DNA of 64,000 nucleotides from Azomonas tarimensis (GTDB lineage: Bacteria; Pseudomonadota; Gammaproteobacteria; Pseudomonadales; Pseudomonadaceae): positions 248,001-312,000 of the forward strand of contig NZ_JBHRXZ010000016.1 in assembly GCF_042648805.1 (NCBI RefSeq), read 5' to 3'. A model generated the notes under the pieces. That model made no database searches, had not been told where the DNA came from, and saw only the letters and a list, made by a program, of their open reading frames with translations. Numbering within the stretch: position 1 is the first letter of the stretch; every line of letters begins with the position of its first letter. This document shows, one piece after another, positions 41,406-50,876 of this stretch. The position numbers and the translations under genes were made by a program.

Positions 41406-42413
41406 ATGGATCTCGTCATCGCTCGCCCCGAAGGTCTCTATTGCCCCCCGGGCGACTTCTACATCGATCCCTGGAAGCCGGTGCAACGCGCGGTGATTAC
41501 CCATGCCCACGGCGATCACGCCCGCTGGGGCATGGGCGGGTACCTGGCGGCGCAGCCCAGCGAGGGCATTCTCCGCGCCCGACTCGGTAGCGACATCCGC
41601 CTGCAGACCATGGCCTATGGCGAGTCCATCGACCATCACGGGGTGCGCCTGAGTTTTCACCCGGCCGGTCATGTCCTGGGCTCCGCGCAGGTACGCCTGG
41701 AGTACCGCGGCGAAGTATGGGTGGCCTCAGGCGACTACAAGGTCGAGCCGGACGGCACCTGCGAGCCGTTCGTACCGGTGCGCTGCCATACCTTCATCAG
41801 CGAGTCCACCTTCGGCTTGCCGATCTACCGCTGGCCGGCACAGGCCGAGGTGTTTCGCCAGATCAACGATTGGTGGCGGGCGAATGCCGCCGTGGGGCGC
41901 ACCTGCGTGCTGTTCTGCTATGCGTTCGGCAAGGCCCAGCGCATCCTCCACGGGCTGGACGCCGACATCGGCCCGATCCTCGTGCATGGCGCGGTGGAGC
42001 CGCTGAACCGCGTCTACCGCGAAGCCGGGGTCTGCCTGCCGGAAACCTGCTATGCCGGTGATTTCGCCAGGTCCGACCCGCGCTTGCGCCAGGCACTGGT
42101 GGTGGCCCCACCTTCGGCCGGGGGCAGCACCTGGATGCGGCGCTTCGGCGACTATGCCGACGCCTTCGCCAGCGGCTGGATGATGCTGCGCGGAACACGG
42201 CGCCGGCGCGGTGTCGACCGGGGCTTCGTGCTGTCCGACCACGCAGACTGGCCGGGCTTGCTCTGGGCCATCGAGCAGACCGGCGCCGAGCGGGTGATGG
42301 TCACCCACGGCTCGGTCAGCACCCTGGTGCGCTACCTCTGCGAACGCGGCCTGGATGCCCAGGCGTTCGCCACCGAGTACGGCGAGGAAGACGACGTGGC
42401 GGAGACGGCATGA
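41406..42413 (+). CDS. Ligase-associated DNA exonuclease
   Basis: A 335-residue metallo-beta-lactamase-fold nuclease (beta-CASP class). The motif HAHGDHARW holds the metal ligands, followed by FHPAGHVLGSAQV, ASGDYK and a C-terminal LSDHADW. The start at 41406 gives the MDLVIARPEGLYCPPGDFYI opening common to relatives; a GTG at 41397 is less likely. It is the first gene of a four-gene DNA-damage operon (exonuclease, ATP-dependent ligase, Lhr-type helicase, PdeM nuclease) known in Pseudomonas. Its stop overlaps the ligase start as ATGA. Confidence 0.9.
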   Translation: MDLVIARPEGLYCPPGDFYIDPWKPVQRAVITHAHGDHARWGMGGYLAAQPSEGILRARLGSDIRLQTMAYGESIDHHGVRLSFHPAGHVLGSAQVRLEYRGEVWVASGDYKVEPDGTCEPFVPVRCHTFISESTFGLPIYRWPAQAEVFRQINDWWRANAAVGRTCVLFCYAFGKAQRILHGLDADIGPILVHGAVEPLNRVYREAGVCLPETCYAGDFARSDPRLRQALVVAPPSAGGSTWMRRFGDYADAFASGWMMLRGTRRRRGVDRGFVLSDHADWPGLLWAIEQTGAERVMVTHGSVSTLVRYLCERGLDAQAFATEYGEEDDVAETA

Positions 42414-44140
42414 AAGCCTTCGCCGACCTCTATAGCCGCCTGGACGCCACCACCTCGAACAACGCCAAGCTCGCCGCCATGCGTGACTACTTTCGCGAAG
42501 CGCCGGCCGAAGACGCGGCCTGGGCGGTGTTCTTCCTCGCTGGCGGGCGGCCACGGCAACTGGTGCCGTCCAGGATCCTGCGCGAGACCGCGATGCATGC
42601 CAGTGGCCTGCCCGACTGGCTGTTCGAGGAAAGCTACCAAGCCGTCGGTGACCTGGCCGAAACCATTTCCCTGCTGCTGCAGGACAATAGTGCCTCCAGC
42701 AGTGACGAGGGCCTCGCCACCTGGCTGCAGGACAAGCTGCTGCCGCTGCGTGGTCGCCCGCCCGAAGAGATAGCCGAGCGGCTGCCGCTGCTCTGGGCAC
42801 AGCTCGACCAACGCAGCCTGATGGTCTGCATCAAGCTCATTACCGGCGGGTTCCGCGTCGGGGTGTCGAAGCTCTTGGTGACGCGCGCCCTGGCAGCACT
42901 GGCCGAGCTCGATCCCAAACGGGTGGCGCAGCGCCTGGTGGGCTATACCGACCTGTCGCACCGGCCCAGCGCCGAAAGCTTTCTGGCCCTGATCGCCCCG
43001 GAGTCGGCTGACGAGCACGTCCAGCGCGGCGGGCAGCCCTATCCCTTCTTTCTCGCCCACTCGTTGCAGGTACCCATAGAAGACTTCGCCGCCCTGCTCG
43101 GCGACTCCGCCGGCTGGCTGGTGGAATGGAAGTGGGACGGGATCCGCGCGCAGCTGGTCAAGCGCGACGGCCAGGCATGGATCTGGTCGCGTGGCGAAGA
43201 GCTGGTCAGCGACCGCTTTCCCGAGCTGATCGAGGCGGCCAGCGGCCTGCCGGACGGCACGGTACTCGACGGCGAGATCCTGGTGTGGAAGCCGCCGGCG
43301 GCAGCTCCCCGTTCGAGCCAGGTCCAAAGTGGCGGAGACGGTGGTTTCCACGTCCAGCCGTTCGCCCTGTTGCAACAGCGCATCGGCCGCAAGACGCTCA
43401 ACGCAAGGATTCTCGCCGAAGCGCCAGTCGCCCTGCTGGTCTACGACCTGCTCGAATGGCAGGGCGAGGACTGGCGTTCCCGTCCACAGTGGGAACGCCG
43501 TGCCCGGCTCGAAGCAGTCATAGGTCACGGCGCGACGTCCCAGGGACAGCTGTTGAACGACGCGGACCAGGCCGCGCCGCTGCTGCTGTCGCCACTGGTG
43601 CAGGGGAATGACTGGTTCGAACTGGCCGAGCAACGCGAGGCGTCGCGCCGGCTCGGCGTCGAGGGCTTCATGATCAAGCAGCGCGAGGCGGGGTATGGCG
43701 TTGGCCGCACCCGCGATGTCGGCATCTGGTGGAAATGGAAGATCGATCCCTTCTCCATCGATGCGGTGCTGATCTACGCCCAGCGCGGCCACGGCCGTCG
43801 CGCCAGCCTCTATAGCGACTACACCTTTGCGGTCTGGGACGGCGAGCCCGGCGATCCCGAGCGCAAGCTGGTGCCCTTCGCCAAGGCCTATTCCGGGCTC
43901 ACCGATGAGGAAATGCGCAAGGTCGATGCGATCATCCGCAAGACCACGGTGGAAAAATTCGGCCCGGTGCGCAGCGTCACCCCGACCCTGGTGTTCGAGC
44001 TGGGCTTCGAGGGCATCGCCGCCAGCAGCCGGCACAAGAGCGGCATTGCCGTGCGCTTTCCGCGCATGCTGCGCTGGCGTCAGGACAAGCCGGTGGAGGA
44101 AGCCGACACCCTGACCACCCTCAAGGCCCTGCTTGGATGA
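42410..44140 (+). CDS. ATP-dependent DNA ligase (damage-response type)
   Basis: A 576-residue ligase. An N-terminal DNA-binding domain (about 1-205) precedes the nucleotidyltransferase core. Motif I is VEWKWDGIRAQL with the adenylated Lys241. The remaining core motifs (WSRGEE, DGEILVWK, EGFMIKQ, WWKWKID) and the C-terminal OB domain follow in order. It belongs to the class annotated as cisplatin-damage-response ligase, found next to Lhr helicases. Overlaps of 4 bp occur with both neighbours (42410-42413 and 44137-44140), so translation is coupled. Confidence 0.92.
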   Translation: MKAFADLYSRLDATTSNNAKLAAMRDYFREAPAEDAAWAVFFLAGGRPRQLVPSRILRETAMHASGLPDWLFEESYQAVGDLAETISLLLQDNSASSSDEGLATWLQDKLLPLRGRPPEEIAERLPLLWAQLDQRSLMVCIKLITGGFRVGVSKLLVTRALAALAELDPKRVAQRLVGYTDLSHRPSAESFLALIAPESADEHVQRGGQPYPFFLAHSLQVPIEDFAALLGDSAGWLVEWKWDGIRAQLVKRDGQAWIWSRGEELVSDRFPELIEAASGLPDGTVLDGEILVWKPPAAAPRSSQVQSGGDGGFHVQPFALLQQRIGRKTLNARILAEAPVALLVYDLLEWQGEDWRSRPQWERRARLEAVIGHGATSQGQLLNDADQAAPLLLSPLVQGNDWFELAEQREASRRLGVEGFMIKQREAGYGVGRTRDVGIWWKWKIDPFSIDAVLIYAQRGHGRRASLYSDYTFAVWDGEPGDPERKLVPFAKAYSGLTDEEMRKVDAIIRKTTVEKFGPVRSVTPTLVFELGFEGIAASSRHKSGIAVRFPRMLRWRQDKPVEEADTLTTLKALLG

Positions 44141-46686
44141 GCCAGAGAGTCGCGGAGTGGATGGCGGATCAGGGCTGGTCGCCCTTCCCTTTCCAGCGTG
44201 AAGTCTGGCAGGCCATCGGCCGCGGCGAGTCGGGCCTGCTGCACGCGACCACCGGCTCCGGCAAGACCCTGGCGGTCTGGCTGGGTGCCCTGGAGCGCTT
44301 CGCCGCCCGCGCCCCCGCTAATGGCAGCCTGCCACTGACGCTGCTCTGGATCACGCCCATGCGTGCGCTGGCCGCCGACACCGCCAGGGCCCTCGAGGCG
44401 CCGCTGCGTGGGCTCGACCTGCCCTGGACCCTGGGGCTGCGGACCGGAGATACCTCCGGTGCCGAGCGCGCCCGGCAGAACCGCCGCCTGCCCACGACAC
44501 TGGTGACCACACCTGAAAGCCTGACGCTGCTGCTGACCCGCGCCGACGCGCGCCATGCCTTCGCCGGCCTTGGCATGCTGGTGGTGGACGAATGGCACGA
44601 ATTGCTCGGCAACAAGCGCGGGGTGCAACTTCAGCTGGCCCTGGCGCGGCTGCGACAGTGGAACCCGGAGCTAATCGTCTGGGGGCTGTCCGCCACCCTG
44701 GGCAACCAGCCGCACGCGCTCGAGGTGCTGGCCGGAGACGACGGTCGGCTGGTCCAGGGGCGCATCGACAAGGCATTGCGCATCGATACCTTGCTGCCCG
44801 GCGCCATAGACCGCTTCCCCTGGGCCGGACACCTGGGCCTGCGCATGCTGCCGCAAGTCGTGCAGGAGGTGGAGGCCGCCGCGACCTCGCTGCTGTTCAC
44901 CAACACCCGCTCGCAGTCGGAACTCTGGTACCAGGCGCTGCTGGAAGCACGTCCCGACTGGGCGGGTCTGATCGCCCTGCACCACGGCTCGCTGTCCCGC
45001 GAGACCCGCGACTGGGTCGAGCGCGGCCTCAAGGCAGGCCAGCTCAAAGCGGTGGTCTGCACCTCGAGCCTCGATCTCGGGGTGGATTTTCTGGCGGTCG
45101 AACGCGTGCTGCAGATCGGCTCGGCCAAGGGCGTGGCACGTCTCCTGCAACGTGCCGGGCGCTCCGGGCATGCGCCGGGGCGCACTTCGCGAATCACCCT
45201 GGTGCCGACCCATAGCCTGGAGATCGTGGAAGCGGCCGCCGTACAGGCCGCTGTCGCCGAGGGCCGCATCGAAGCCCGCGAGGCACCGGCCAAGCCGCTC
45301 GACGTGCTGGTCCAGCATCTGGTGAGCATGGCCCTGGGGGGCGGGTTCCATCCGGCGGAACTGCTGCCCGAGATCCGCCAGGCCTGGTCCTACCGGAACC
45401 TGACCGACGACGAGTACGCCTGGGCCCTCGCCTTCGTTCGCCACGGCGGCCACTCGCTCAGCGCCTACCCTGACTATCAGCGGGTGGAGCCAGACGAAAA
45501 CGGCCTGTGGAAGGTGCCCAGCCGCCGCACCGCGCTGCGCCATCGAATGGGCATCGGCACCATCGTCAGCGATGCCAGCCTGACGGTAAAGTTCTGGACC
45601 CGCGGTGGCACGGGTGGCTCGCTGGGCTCGGTGGAGGAAGGCTTCATTGCCCGCCTGCGCCCAGGCGACTGCTTTCTCTTTGCCGGACGCCTGCTCGAGC
45701 TGGTCCGGGTCGAAGACATGGTCGCCTACGTGCGCCGCGCCAGCGGGCGCAAGGGCGCGGTGCCACGCTGGAATGGTGGGCGCATGCCGCTTTCCAGCGA
45801 ACTCGCCGACGCTGTGGTGGCGCGCCTCGGCGAAGCGGCCAGAGGAGAAACCCGCAGCCCCGAAATGAGGCTGGTCGAGCCGCTGCTGAAGGTCCAGCGC
45901 GAATGGTCGGCACTGCCCGCGGTCGGGCGACTGCTGGCGGAAACGCACCGCTCTCGCGAAGGCTGGCATCTGTTTCTCTACCCCTTCGCCGGTCGGCATG
46001 TCCATCTCGGGTTGGCCAGCCTGCTGGCCTGGCGGGTCGGCCGAGGCCAACCGGCCACCTTTTCCATCGCTGTCAACGATTACGGCTTCGAGCTGCTCTG
46101 CGCCACGCCCGTGGACTGGCCGACACTGCTGCAACCGGCACTGTTCGAGGGAGACGATTTGCTGGACGATGTGCTCGCCAGCCTGAACGCCGGCGAACTC
46201 GCGCGTCGCCGTTTCCGGGAAATCGCCCGAATCGCCGGCCTGGTGTTTTCCGGCTATCCCGGTGCACAGAAAAGCGCTCGCCAGTTGCAGGCCTCCAGCG
46301 GCCTGTTCTTTGACGTCTTCCGTCAGTACGACCCCGACAACCTACTGCTGAGCCAGGCTCAGGAAGAGGTGCTGCGCCAGGAACTCGATGTCGATCGCCT
46401 AGAGCAGACCCTGTCTCGCTTGCGAACCAGCACGCTGGACATCCATGCGATCAAGCGGCCCACACCCCTGGCGTTTCCGTTGATGGTCGAGCGCTTTCGC
46501 GAAAGCATGAGTTCGGAAAAGCTCGCCGACCGCATCGCCCGCATGCTGCGTGACCTGGAAGCCGCGGCTGGTCCCGGACCGGACGAGCCCGGCGCGATCA
46601 TCGATGCGCAGTCATTCCAGCCCGACAGTCCGCCCAGGCGCAAGCCCCGCGCGCGCAAGGACGGTCGCCCCAGGCCCCTGAAATAG
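44137..46686 (+). CDS. Ligase-associated DEXH-box helicase (Lhr-type)
   Basis: An 849-residue superfamily 2 helicase of the Lhr core type. Motif I is TGSGKT (Lys43), motif II is VVDEWHEL (about 149-156, the DExH box), motif III is GLSATLGN, and motif VI lies in QRAGRSGHAPGRTSR. The long C-terminal part (about 410-810) is the winged-helix and beta-barrel region typical of Lhr. A basic tail ends the protein. Lhr of this cluster is a 3'-5' translocase. The 4-bp overlap with the ligase gene indicates coupled expression. pdeM follows 23 bp later. Confidence 0.92.
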   Translation: MSQRVAEWMADQGWSPFPFQREVWQAIGRGESGLLHATTGSGKTLAVWLGALERFAARAPANGSLPLTLLWITPMRALAADTARALEAPLRGLDLPWTLGLRTGDTSGAERARQNRRLPTTLVTTPESLTLLLTRADARHAFAGLGMLVVDEWHELLGNKRGVQLQLALARLRQWNPELIVWGLSATLGNQPHALEVLAGDDGRLVQGRIDKALRIDTLLPGAIDRFPWAGHLGLRMLPQVVQEVEAAATSLLFTNTRSQSELWYQALLEARPDWAGLIALHHGSLSRETRDWVERGLKAGQLKAVVCTSSLDLGVDFLAVERVLQIGSAKGVARLLQRAGRSGHAPGRTSRITLVPTHSLEIVEAAAVQAAVAEGRIEAREAPAKPLDVLVQHLVSMALGGGFHPAELLPEIRQAWSYRNLTDDEYAWALAFVRHGGHSLSAYPDYQRVEPDENGLWKVPSRRTALRHRMGIGTIVSDASLTVKFWTRGGTGGSLGSVEEGFIARLRPGDCFLFAGRLLELVRVEDMVAYVRRASGRKGAVPRWNGGRMPLSSELADAVVARLGEAARGETRSPEMRLVEPLLKVQREWSALPAVGRLLAETHRSREGWHLFLYPFAGRHVHLGLASLLAWRVGRGQPATFSIAVNDYGFELLCATPVDWPTLLQPALFEGDDLLDDVLASLNAGELARRRFREIARIAGLVFSGYPGAQKSARQLQASSGLFFDVFRQYDPDNLLLSQAQEEVLRQELDVDRLEQTLSRLRTSTLDIHAIKRPTPLAFPLMVERFRESMSSEKLADRIARMLRDLEAAAGPGPDEPGAIIDAQSFQPDSPPRRKPRARKDGRPRPLK

Positions 46687-46709
46687 CCCACGGAGACCTC
46701 TCAAGTCCC

Positions 46710-47378
46710 ATGCCCACCTACCAGAGCGTCCCGCTCGCCGGCACCGAAGTGTGGCTGCTGCCTGACAAGGCGCTCTTCTGGCCCGCCGAGCAGGCCTTGC
46801 TGATCGCAGACGCCCACTTCGGCAAGGCAGCCGCCTTCCGCCGCCTCGGCCAGCCTGTGCCAAGCGGAACCACAGAAGACAACCTCCAGCGGCTCGATGC
46901 GCTGCTAGAGGCTTACCCCAGCCGGCAGCTCTTCTTTCTCGGCGATTTTCTGCACGCACCGGAATCCCGGAGCGAGCACCTGACCGCCCGCCTCGCCCGC
47001 TGGCGGCGGCAGCACATTGGGCTGGCCATCACCCTCATTCGCGGCAACCACGACCGCCGCGCCGGCGACCCGCCCCGCGCGCTGGACATCGACGTGGTCG
47101 ACGAACCCCTGCTGCTCGGGCCGCTGGCGCTACGCCACGAACCCGAGCCACATCCGACGCATCATGTGCTGGCCGGGCACCTGCATCCGGCCTTCCGCCT
47201 GCGCGGACGGGAACGGACGCAACTGCGCCTGCCTTGCTTCTGCCTCGACGAGGCGGTCAGCCTGCTACCGGCATTCGGAGCCTTCACCGGCGCGATGGAG
47301 ATCCGGCCTGCACCGCAGCGACGCATATTCGTGGTGGCCGAGGGTGCGGTCTGGCCCGTCGCGACTAGTGCTCGGTAA
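46710..47378 (+). CDS. pdeM: Ligase-associated DNA endonuclease PdeM
   Basis: A 222-residue binuclear metallophosphoesterase. Metal-binding motifs are DAHFGK, GDFLH, GNHD and GHLHP in the usual order. Relatives (MPE of P. putida) are manganese-dependent DNA endonucleases encoded next to Lhr, ligase and exonuclease. It is the last gene of the operon. Its stop overlaps the convergent small gene by 14 bp (47365-47378), an unusually tight arrangement. Confidence 0.9.
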   Translation: MPTYQSVPLAGTEVWLLPDKALFWPAEQALLIADAHFGKAAAFRRLGQPVPSGTTEDNLQRLDALLEAYPSRQLFFLGDFLHAPESRSEHLTARLARWRRQHIGLAITLIRGNHDRRAGDPPRALDIDVVDEPLLLGPLALRHEPEPHPTHHVLAGHLHPAFRLRGRERTQLRLPCFCLDEAVSLLPAFGAFTGAMEIRPAPQRRIFVVAEGAVWPVATSAR

Positions 47379-47592
47379 TACCCGTGATGGTGATGCCGAA
47401 GCGCTCGGAAAGCAGCACCGCGGGGGTCTGCTCCTCGCCCGGATCGACCTCGTATTCGAGCTCCTCGTATTCCTGTTCCGCCTTCTGGGTCACCAGACCC
47501 ACAGCCTCGTCCAATTCGGGCCTGTGCTCCGATTCCACTTTCAACACATGGGTGTTGTTGTCCACGTTGTACGTGATGATCCAGGTGGTCAT
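47365..47592 (-). CDS. Small acidic protein of unknown function
   Basis: A 75-residue cytosolic protein beginning MTTWIITYNVDNNTHVLKVE, rich in Glu, with the sequence AEQEYEELEYEVDPGEEQ in its middle. It is probably a small beta-alpha domain. The start at 47592 is chosen because AGGGG lies about 8 bases upstream; the longer frame upstream is not supported. It ends inside the pdeM 3' end on the opposite strand. Its function is not recognised. Confidence 0.65.
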   Translation of the reverse strand: MTTWIITYNVDNNTHVLKVESEHRPELDEAVGLVTQKAEQEYEELEYEVDPGEEQTPAVLLSERFGITITGITEH

Positions 47593-47939
47593 GCGCATTC
47601 CCCTACAAGAGCCTAATCGTGACCAAAAAGAGGGACCTGGCCGGTCTGAGGCTATCGTAGCGCTGCGCCGCGAGGGTCGCGGAAACGGCAACGCATCAAT
47701 GGAGACCTCGACATCAATGAAGCGTAACGCCCGGTAAGGTCACCATATGCCGATTTAGACTAGTCGCCTCGCCGCAGTTCTGCCGCGTCCATCGTCTCGG
47801 CGGCCTTTCGTCGAAAGGTTGGAACGGGCAAGCGCCTGCTCAGGTCCCCCGTATGACCGGGGCGCCCGCCCCAACCGACCCGAGCAAGACTGGCGCAGCG
47901 AATTCCGTTCTTGCTGTCCAGGCCGCGTGAGCCAGGCCC
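47593..47939. other. Intergenic region, no gene recognised
   Basis: About 350 bp between a minus-strand small gene and the plus-strand erythromycin-esterase-like gene. Short frames occur, but I see no convincing ribosome-binding site, promoter or terminator. Confidence 0.4.
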
Positions 47940-49280
47940 ATGAAAACGTCTTCCACCCGCCATTCGGCACCTGACGACGACACCCTGATCAGGCTACTGC
48001 GTCAATCCGCCGAGCCGCTCGTCGACATCGACTCACCGGAGTTCGCTGCGCCATTCGAGCGCTTCGCCGATGCCCGGGTAGTGCTGATCGGCGAAGCCAG
48101 TCATGGCACCTCGGAGTTCTACCGCGCCCGCGCGGCGATTACCCGCTGCCTGATCGAACGGCACGGCTTCTCCATCGTCGCCGTCGAAGCGGACTGGCCA
48201 GACGCGGGGCTGATCGACCGGGAAGTGCGCGGCGGCGAATCCTCAGGCTGGATCTACGAAGGTTTCCAGCGCTTTCCCACCTGGATGTGGCGCAATCGCG
48301 AGGTGGCAGCCTTTGTCGACTGGCTACGCGAGCACAATCGCTCTCTGCCCCCGGCGAGTCGCTGCGAGTTCCGCGGCCTCGATGTGTACAGCCTCGGTGC
48401 TTCACTGGAGCAGGTCACTCGCTATCTCGACCGCGTCGACCCGGATGCTGCCGTCACGGCTCGCGAGCGTTACGGCTGCCTGACGCCCTGGCAGCACGAC
48501 CCGGCGCTCTATGGCCACAACGTGGCCCGGCTGGGACGCGAGTCCTGTGAGGACGAGGTGGTGGCGCAGCTGCAAGACCTGCTGGAACAGCGCCTGGTGT
48601 ACATGCGCGAGGATGGCGAGCAGTTTTTCGATGCCGAACGCAACGCCCGCGTGGTGCTGGCCGCAGAGCAGTACTACCGCACCCTGTACCGCGGTTCCAC
48701 AGCGTCCTGGAACCTGCGCGACCGGCACATGTTCGACACCCTGCAGGCGCTGCTGCAACGCCGTGGCGATAGCGCGAAGGCAGTGGTCTGGGCGCATAAC
48801 TCGCACATCGGTAACGCGGCCGCCACGAGCATGGGCTGGGGCGGCGAGTTCAACGTCGGGGAGCTGTGCCGCACGACCTACGGCCAGGATGCGGTACTGC
48901 TCGGGCTGTTCACCGATCGGGGTACGGTGGCCGCGGCAGACAACTGGGACGAGCCGATGCACGTCATGCCGGTACGCCCGTCACGGGATGACAGCTGGGA
49001 ACGGCTGTTCCTGCGCGCAGGCTTGCCGGCCTCGCTTACCTGCTGGCGCGAGCCGTCGGCCAGCCGCTTGCGCGAGGCGCTCTCGCGGCCCCGGCTCGAA
49101 CGTGCCATCGGGGTCATCTACCGGCCCCAGACCGAGCGTCAGAGCCATTATTTCCAGGCGGTCCTGGCCAAGCAGTTCGATGCGCTGCTCTGGTTCGAGG
49201 AAACCCAGGCGGTCACCCCGCTGGGACCACAGCTATCCGCATTGGGCGACGCGCCCGACACCTATCCGTTCGGAGAGTAA
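47940..49280 (+). CDS. Erythromycin esterase-like protein
   Basis: A 446-residue protein of the EreA/Succinoglycan-biosynthesis fold. The catalytic region GEASHGTSEFYRAR has the conserved Glu and His of the family. VAVEADWPDA and VVWAHNSHIGNA are further marks. Macrolide-lactone hydrolysis is proven for EreA/EreB, but most chromosomal relatives have unknown substrates, so resistance should not be assumed. It is followed 2 bp later by a phosphoribosyltransferase gene, a pairing common in related genomes. Confidence 0.87.
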   Translation: MKTSSTRHSAPDDDTLIRLLRQSAEPLVDIDSPEFAAPFERFADARVVLIGEASHGTSEFYRARAAITRCLIERHGFSIVAVEADWPDAGLIDREVRGGESSGWIYEGFQRFPTWMWRNREVAAFVDWLREHNRSLPPASRCEFRGLDVYSLGASLEQVTRYLDRVDPDAAVTARERYGCLTPWQHDPALYGHNVARLGRESCEDEVVAQLQDLLEQRLVYMREDGEQFFDAERNARVVLAAEQYYRTLYRGSTASWNLRDRHMFDTLQALLQRRGDSAKAVVWAHNSHIGNAAATSMGWGGEFNVGELCRTTYGQDAVLLGLFTDRGTVAAADNWDEPMHVMPVRPSRDDSWERLFLRAGLPASLTCWREPSASRLREALSRPRLERAIGVIYRPQTERQSHYFQAVLAKQFDALLWFEETQAVTPLGPQLSALGDAPDTYPFGE

Positions 49281-49282
49281 CC

Positions 49283-49978
49283 ATGCCCCCTATCGCTCAT
49301 CCGTATCTGTTCGAGGATCGTTGTCATGCCGGGCGCGAACTGGCCGAGGCGCTGAAGCACCTCGCTGTCGAGGAGCCACTGGTGCTGGCCCTGCCGCGCG
49401 GTGGCGTGCCGGTCGCCTACGAGATCGCCGCCGCGCTGGAGGCGAGGCTGGACATCGCCCTGGTACGAAAGATCGGCGCTCCGCACAACGAGGAAATGGC
49501 GCTGGGCGCTGTGATAGACGGTGCCGATCCGCAATGGGTGGTCAATAGCGAGCTGGTTCGCCAGCTGTCGCTACCGTCCGGCTGGTTCGAAGAGGAAAAG
49601 GCCCGCCAGCTGCTGGAGCTTGAACGACGGCGCAAGTGCTACTGCGGCGACCGGGAACCGCCGAGGGTGGTCGGGCGCTGCGTGATTCTGGTGGATGATG
49701 GCGTCGCCACCGGCGCCTCGATGCGCGCTGTGCTCAAGGGGTTGCACAAGGCCGGCGCCGCGCGGTTGGTAACCGCCGTTCCGGTGGGCGCCCGCGACGC
49801 CATCGCAGCCTTGCGGGACGAGGTGGACGAAATGGTCTGCCTGGCGATGCCGGAACCCTTCATCGGGGTAGGCTGCCATTACCGGGATTTCAGCCAGACC
49901 CCTGATGACGAGGTGGTACGCCTGCTGGAACGTGCCGCCGCCTCTGGATCACGGCAGTCATCCCGGCATGCAGGCTGA
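49283..49978 (+). CDS. Phosphoribosyltransferase domain protein
   Basis: A 231-residue PRTase-fold protein. The PRPP loop is VILVDDGVATGASMRA (about 132-147) and an N-terminal PLVLALPRGGVPVAYEIA strand-loop is present. The PRTase fold does not fix the substrate, and related proteins are often annotated simply as phosphoribosyltransferase. It starts 2 bp after the erythromycin-esterase-like gene, so the two are almost certainly cotranscribed. It converges with the 55-residue minus-strand ORF at its stop. Confidence 0.85.
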   Translation: MPPIAHPYLFEDRCHAGRELAEALKHLAVEEPLVLALPRGGVPVAYEIAAALEARLDIALVRKIGAPHNEEMALGAVIDGADPQWVVNSELVRQLSLPSGWFEEEKARQLLELERRRKCYCGDREPPRVVGRCVILVDDGVATGASMRAVLKGLHKAGAARLVTAVPVGARDAIAALRDEVDEMVCLAMPEPFIGVGCHYRDFSQTPDDEVVRLLERAAASGSRQSSRHAG

Positions 49979-49979
49979 A

Positions 49980-50147
49980 TCAGGCAACCGGCGCTGGCGG
50001 CGGCTGGTCAGGTACGGTGGGCTCGCCAGGCTCGGTGGGTTGCACCGGCACGCCCGGCTCCTCAGGGTCGCCGGCCACTCCGGCTACGAACCATTGAGGT
50101 GCATTGGCGGCCCGATCGGGATGAATCGAGGTTCGGAAGATAGACAT
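49980..50147 (-). CDS. Small Pro/Glu-rich protein of unknown function
   Basis: A 55-residue open frame on the minus strand, starting at 50147 with MSIFRTSIHPDRAANAPQWF and then a Pro/Glu-rich tail (GDPEEPGVPVQPTEPGEPTV). CTGGAGGG stands 7 bases before the ATG, a very good ribosome-binding site. No domain is recognised. It ends 1 bp after the stop of the convergent phosphoribosyltransferase gene. The short length calls for caution, but the ribosome-binding site and the clean frame favour a real gene. Confidence 0.5.
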   Translation of the reverse strand: MSIFRTSIHPDRAANAPQWFVAGVAGDPEEPGVPVQPTEPGEPTVPDQPPPAPVA

Positions 50148-50252
50148 GAGCGCCCTCCAGGAGATTTGGCTCCGGGCGGGCGCATCACCCGCCCCAGTAA
50201 TGCTGTAGACGGCGGGTAGCCTGGATGAATTCCACCCGGTCGACGGGCGGGC

Positions 50253-50792
50253 TCACCACATCAGATCGTCAGGCACCTTGTAGGCCGCGTAGGGATCATC
50301 ATCCTCCGCTGCCTCGGTGGGCGTGTTGAGCAGCACGATACGCTGCTTGTCACGCTCCTGGATTTTCAGCGCGGCGTCTCGCGGGATCATCTCGTAGGCT
50401 CCGCCGTGGCGGACGATGGCCAGCGACCCTCGCGAGAGCTTGTCGCGCAGCATGTCGTTCACCGCGATGCGCTTGACCTTCTTGCCATCGACGAAGTTGT
50501 AGTAGTCGTCACCGTTGAGCTTGGGCAGGCGGCTGCTTTCAATGAGCTGCTTGATCTGCGCCTGACGCGCCTTCTGCTCGGCCTTTTCCTGCTGCTGCCG
50601 GTTCAGTTCGCGATCACGCTCCACCTTCTCGGCATGCGCCTTGAGCGCGGCGTCGCGAAGCGACTCGTCTTTCTCGACCTGTCCCTTCCGCTCCAGGCGT
50701 TCCTGTTTCTGCTTTTGCTTACTGGCCTGCTTGGCCTGTTTCTCATTGACCAGCCCGGCGTTGAGCAACTGATCCCGAAGGGAGAGTCCCAT
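50253..50792 (-). CDS. DUF2058 protein (YaiL-type)
   Basis: A 179-residue protein starting MGLSLRDQLLNAGLVNEKQA. A long basic, Gln/Lys-rich coiled region (about 20-85) precedes a conserved C-terminal domain with YYNFVDGKKVKRIAVND and AIVRHGGAYEMIPRD. This is the DUF2058/YaiL family, possibly nucleoprotein-like; its role is not known. The start at 50792 is chosen because relatives begin at this MGLSLRDQ. It is the next minus-strand gene after mazG. Confidence 0.83.
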   Translation of the reverse strand: MGLSLRDQLLNAGLVNEKQAKQASKQKQKQERLERKGQVEKDESLRDAALKAHAEKVERDRELNRQQQEKAEQKARQAQIKQLIESSRLPKLNGDDYYNFVDGKKVKRIAVNDMLRDKLSRGSLAIVRHGGAYEMIPRDAALKIQERDKQRIVLLNTPTEAAEDDDPYAAYKVPDDLMW

Positions 50793-50876
50793 GTTCGACC
50801 TTTCTTTCAGTGTGGGTGGGGCGCCTGCAAGTCTGCGGCGTGGGGCGGACAAGTCAAGCCCCGGACGCCCGGCCGG

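Noticed and set aside
47940..49280. Macrolide resistance gene
   Set aside because: The erythromycin-esterase-like fold is present, but chromosomal relatives of this kind mostly have unknown substrates, so a resistance role is not claimed.
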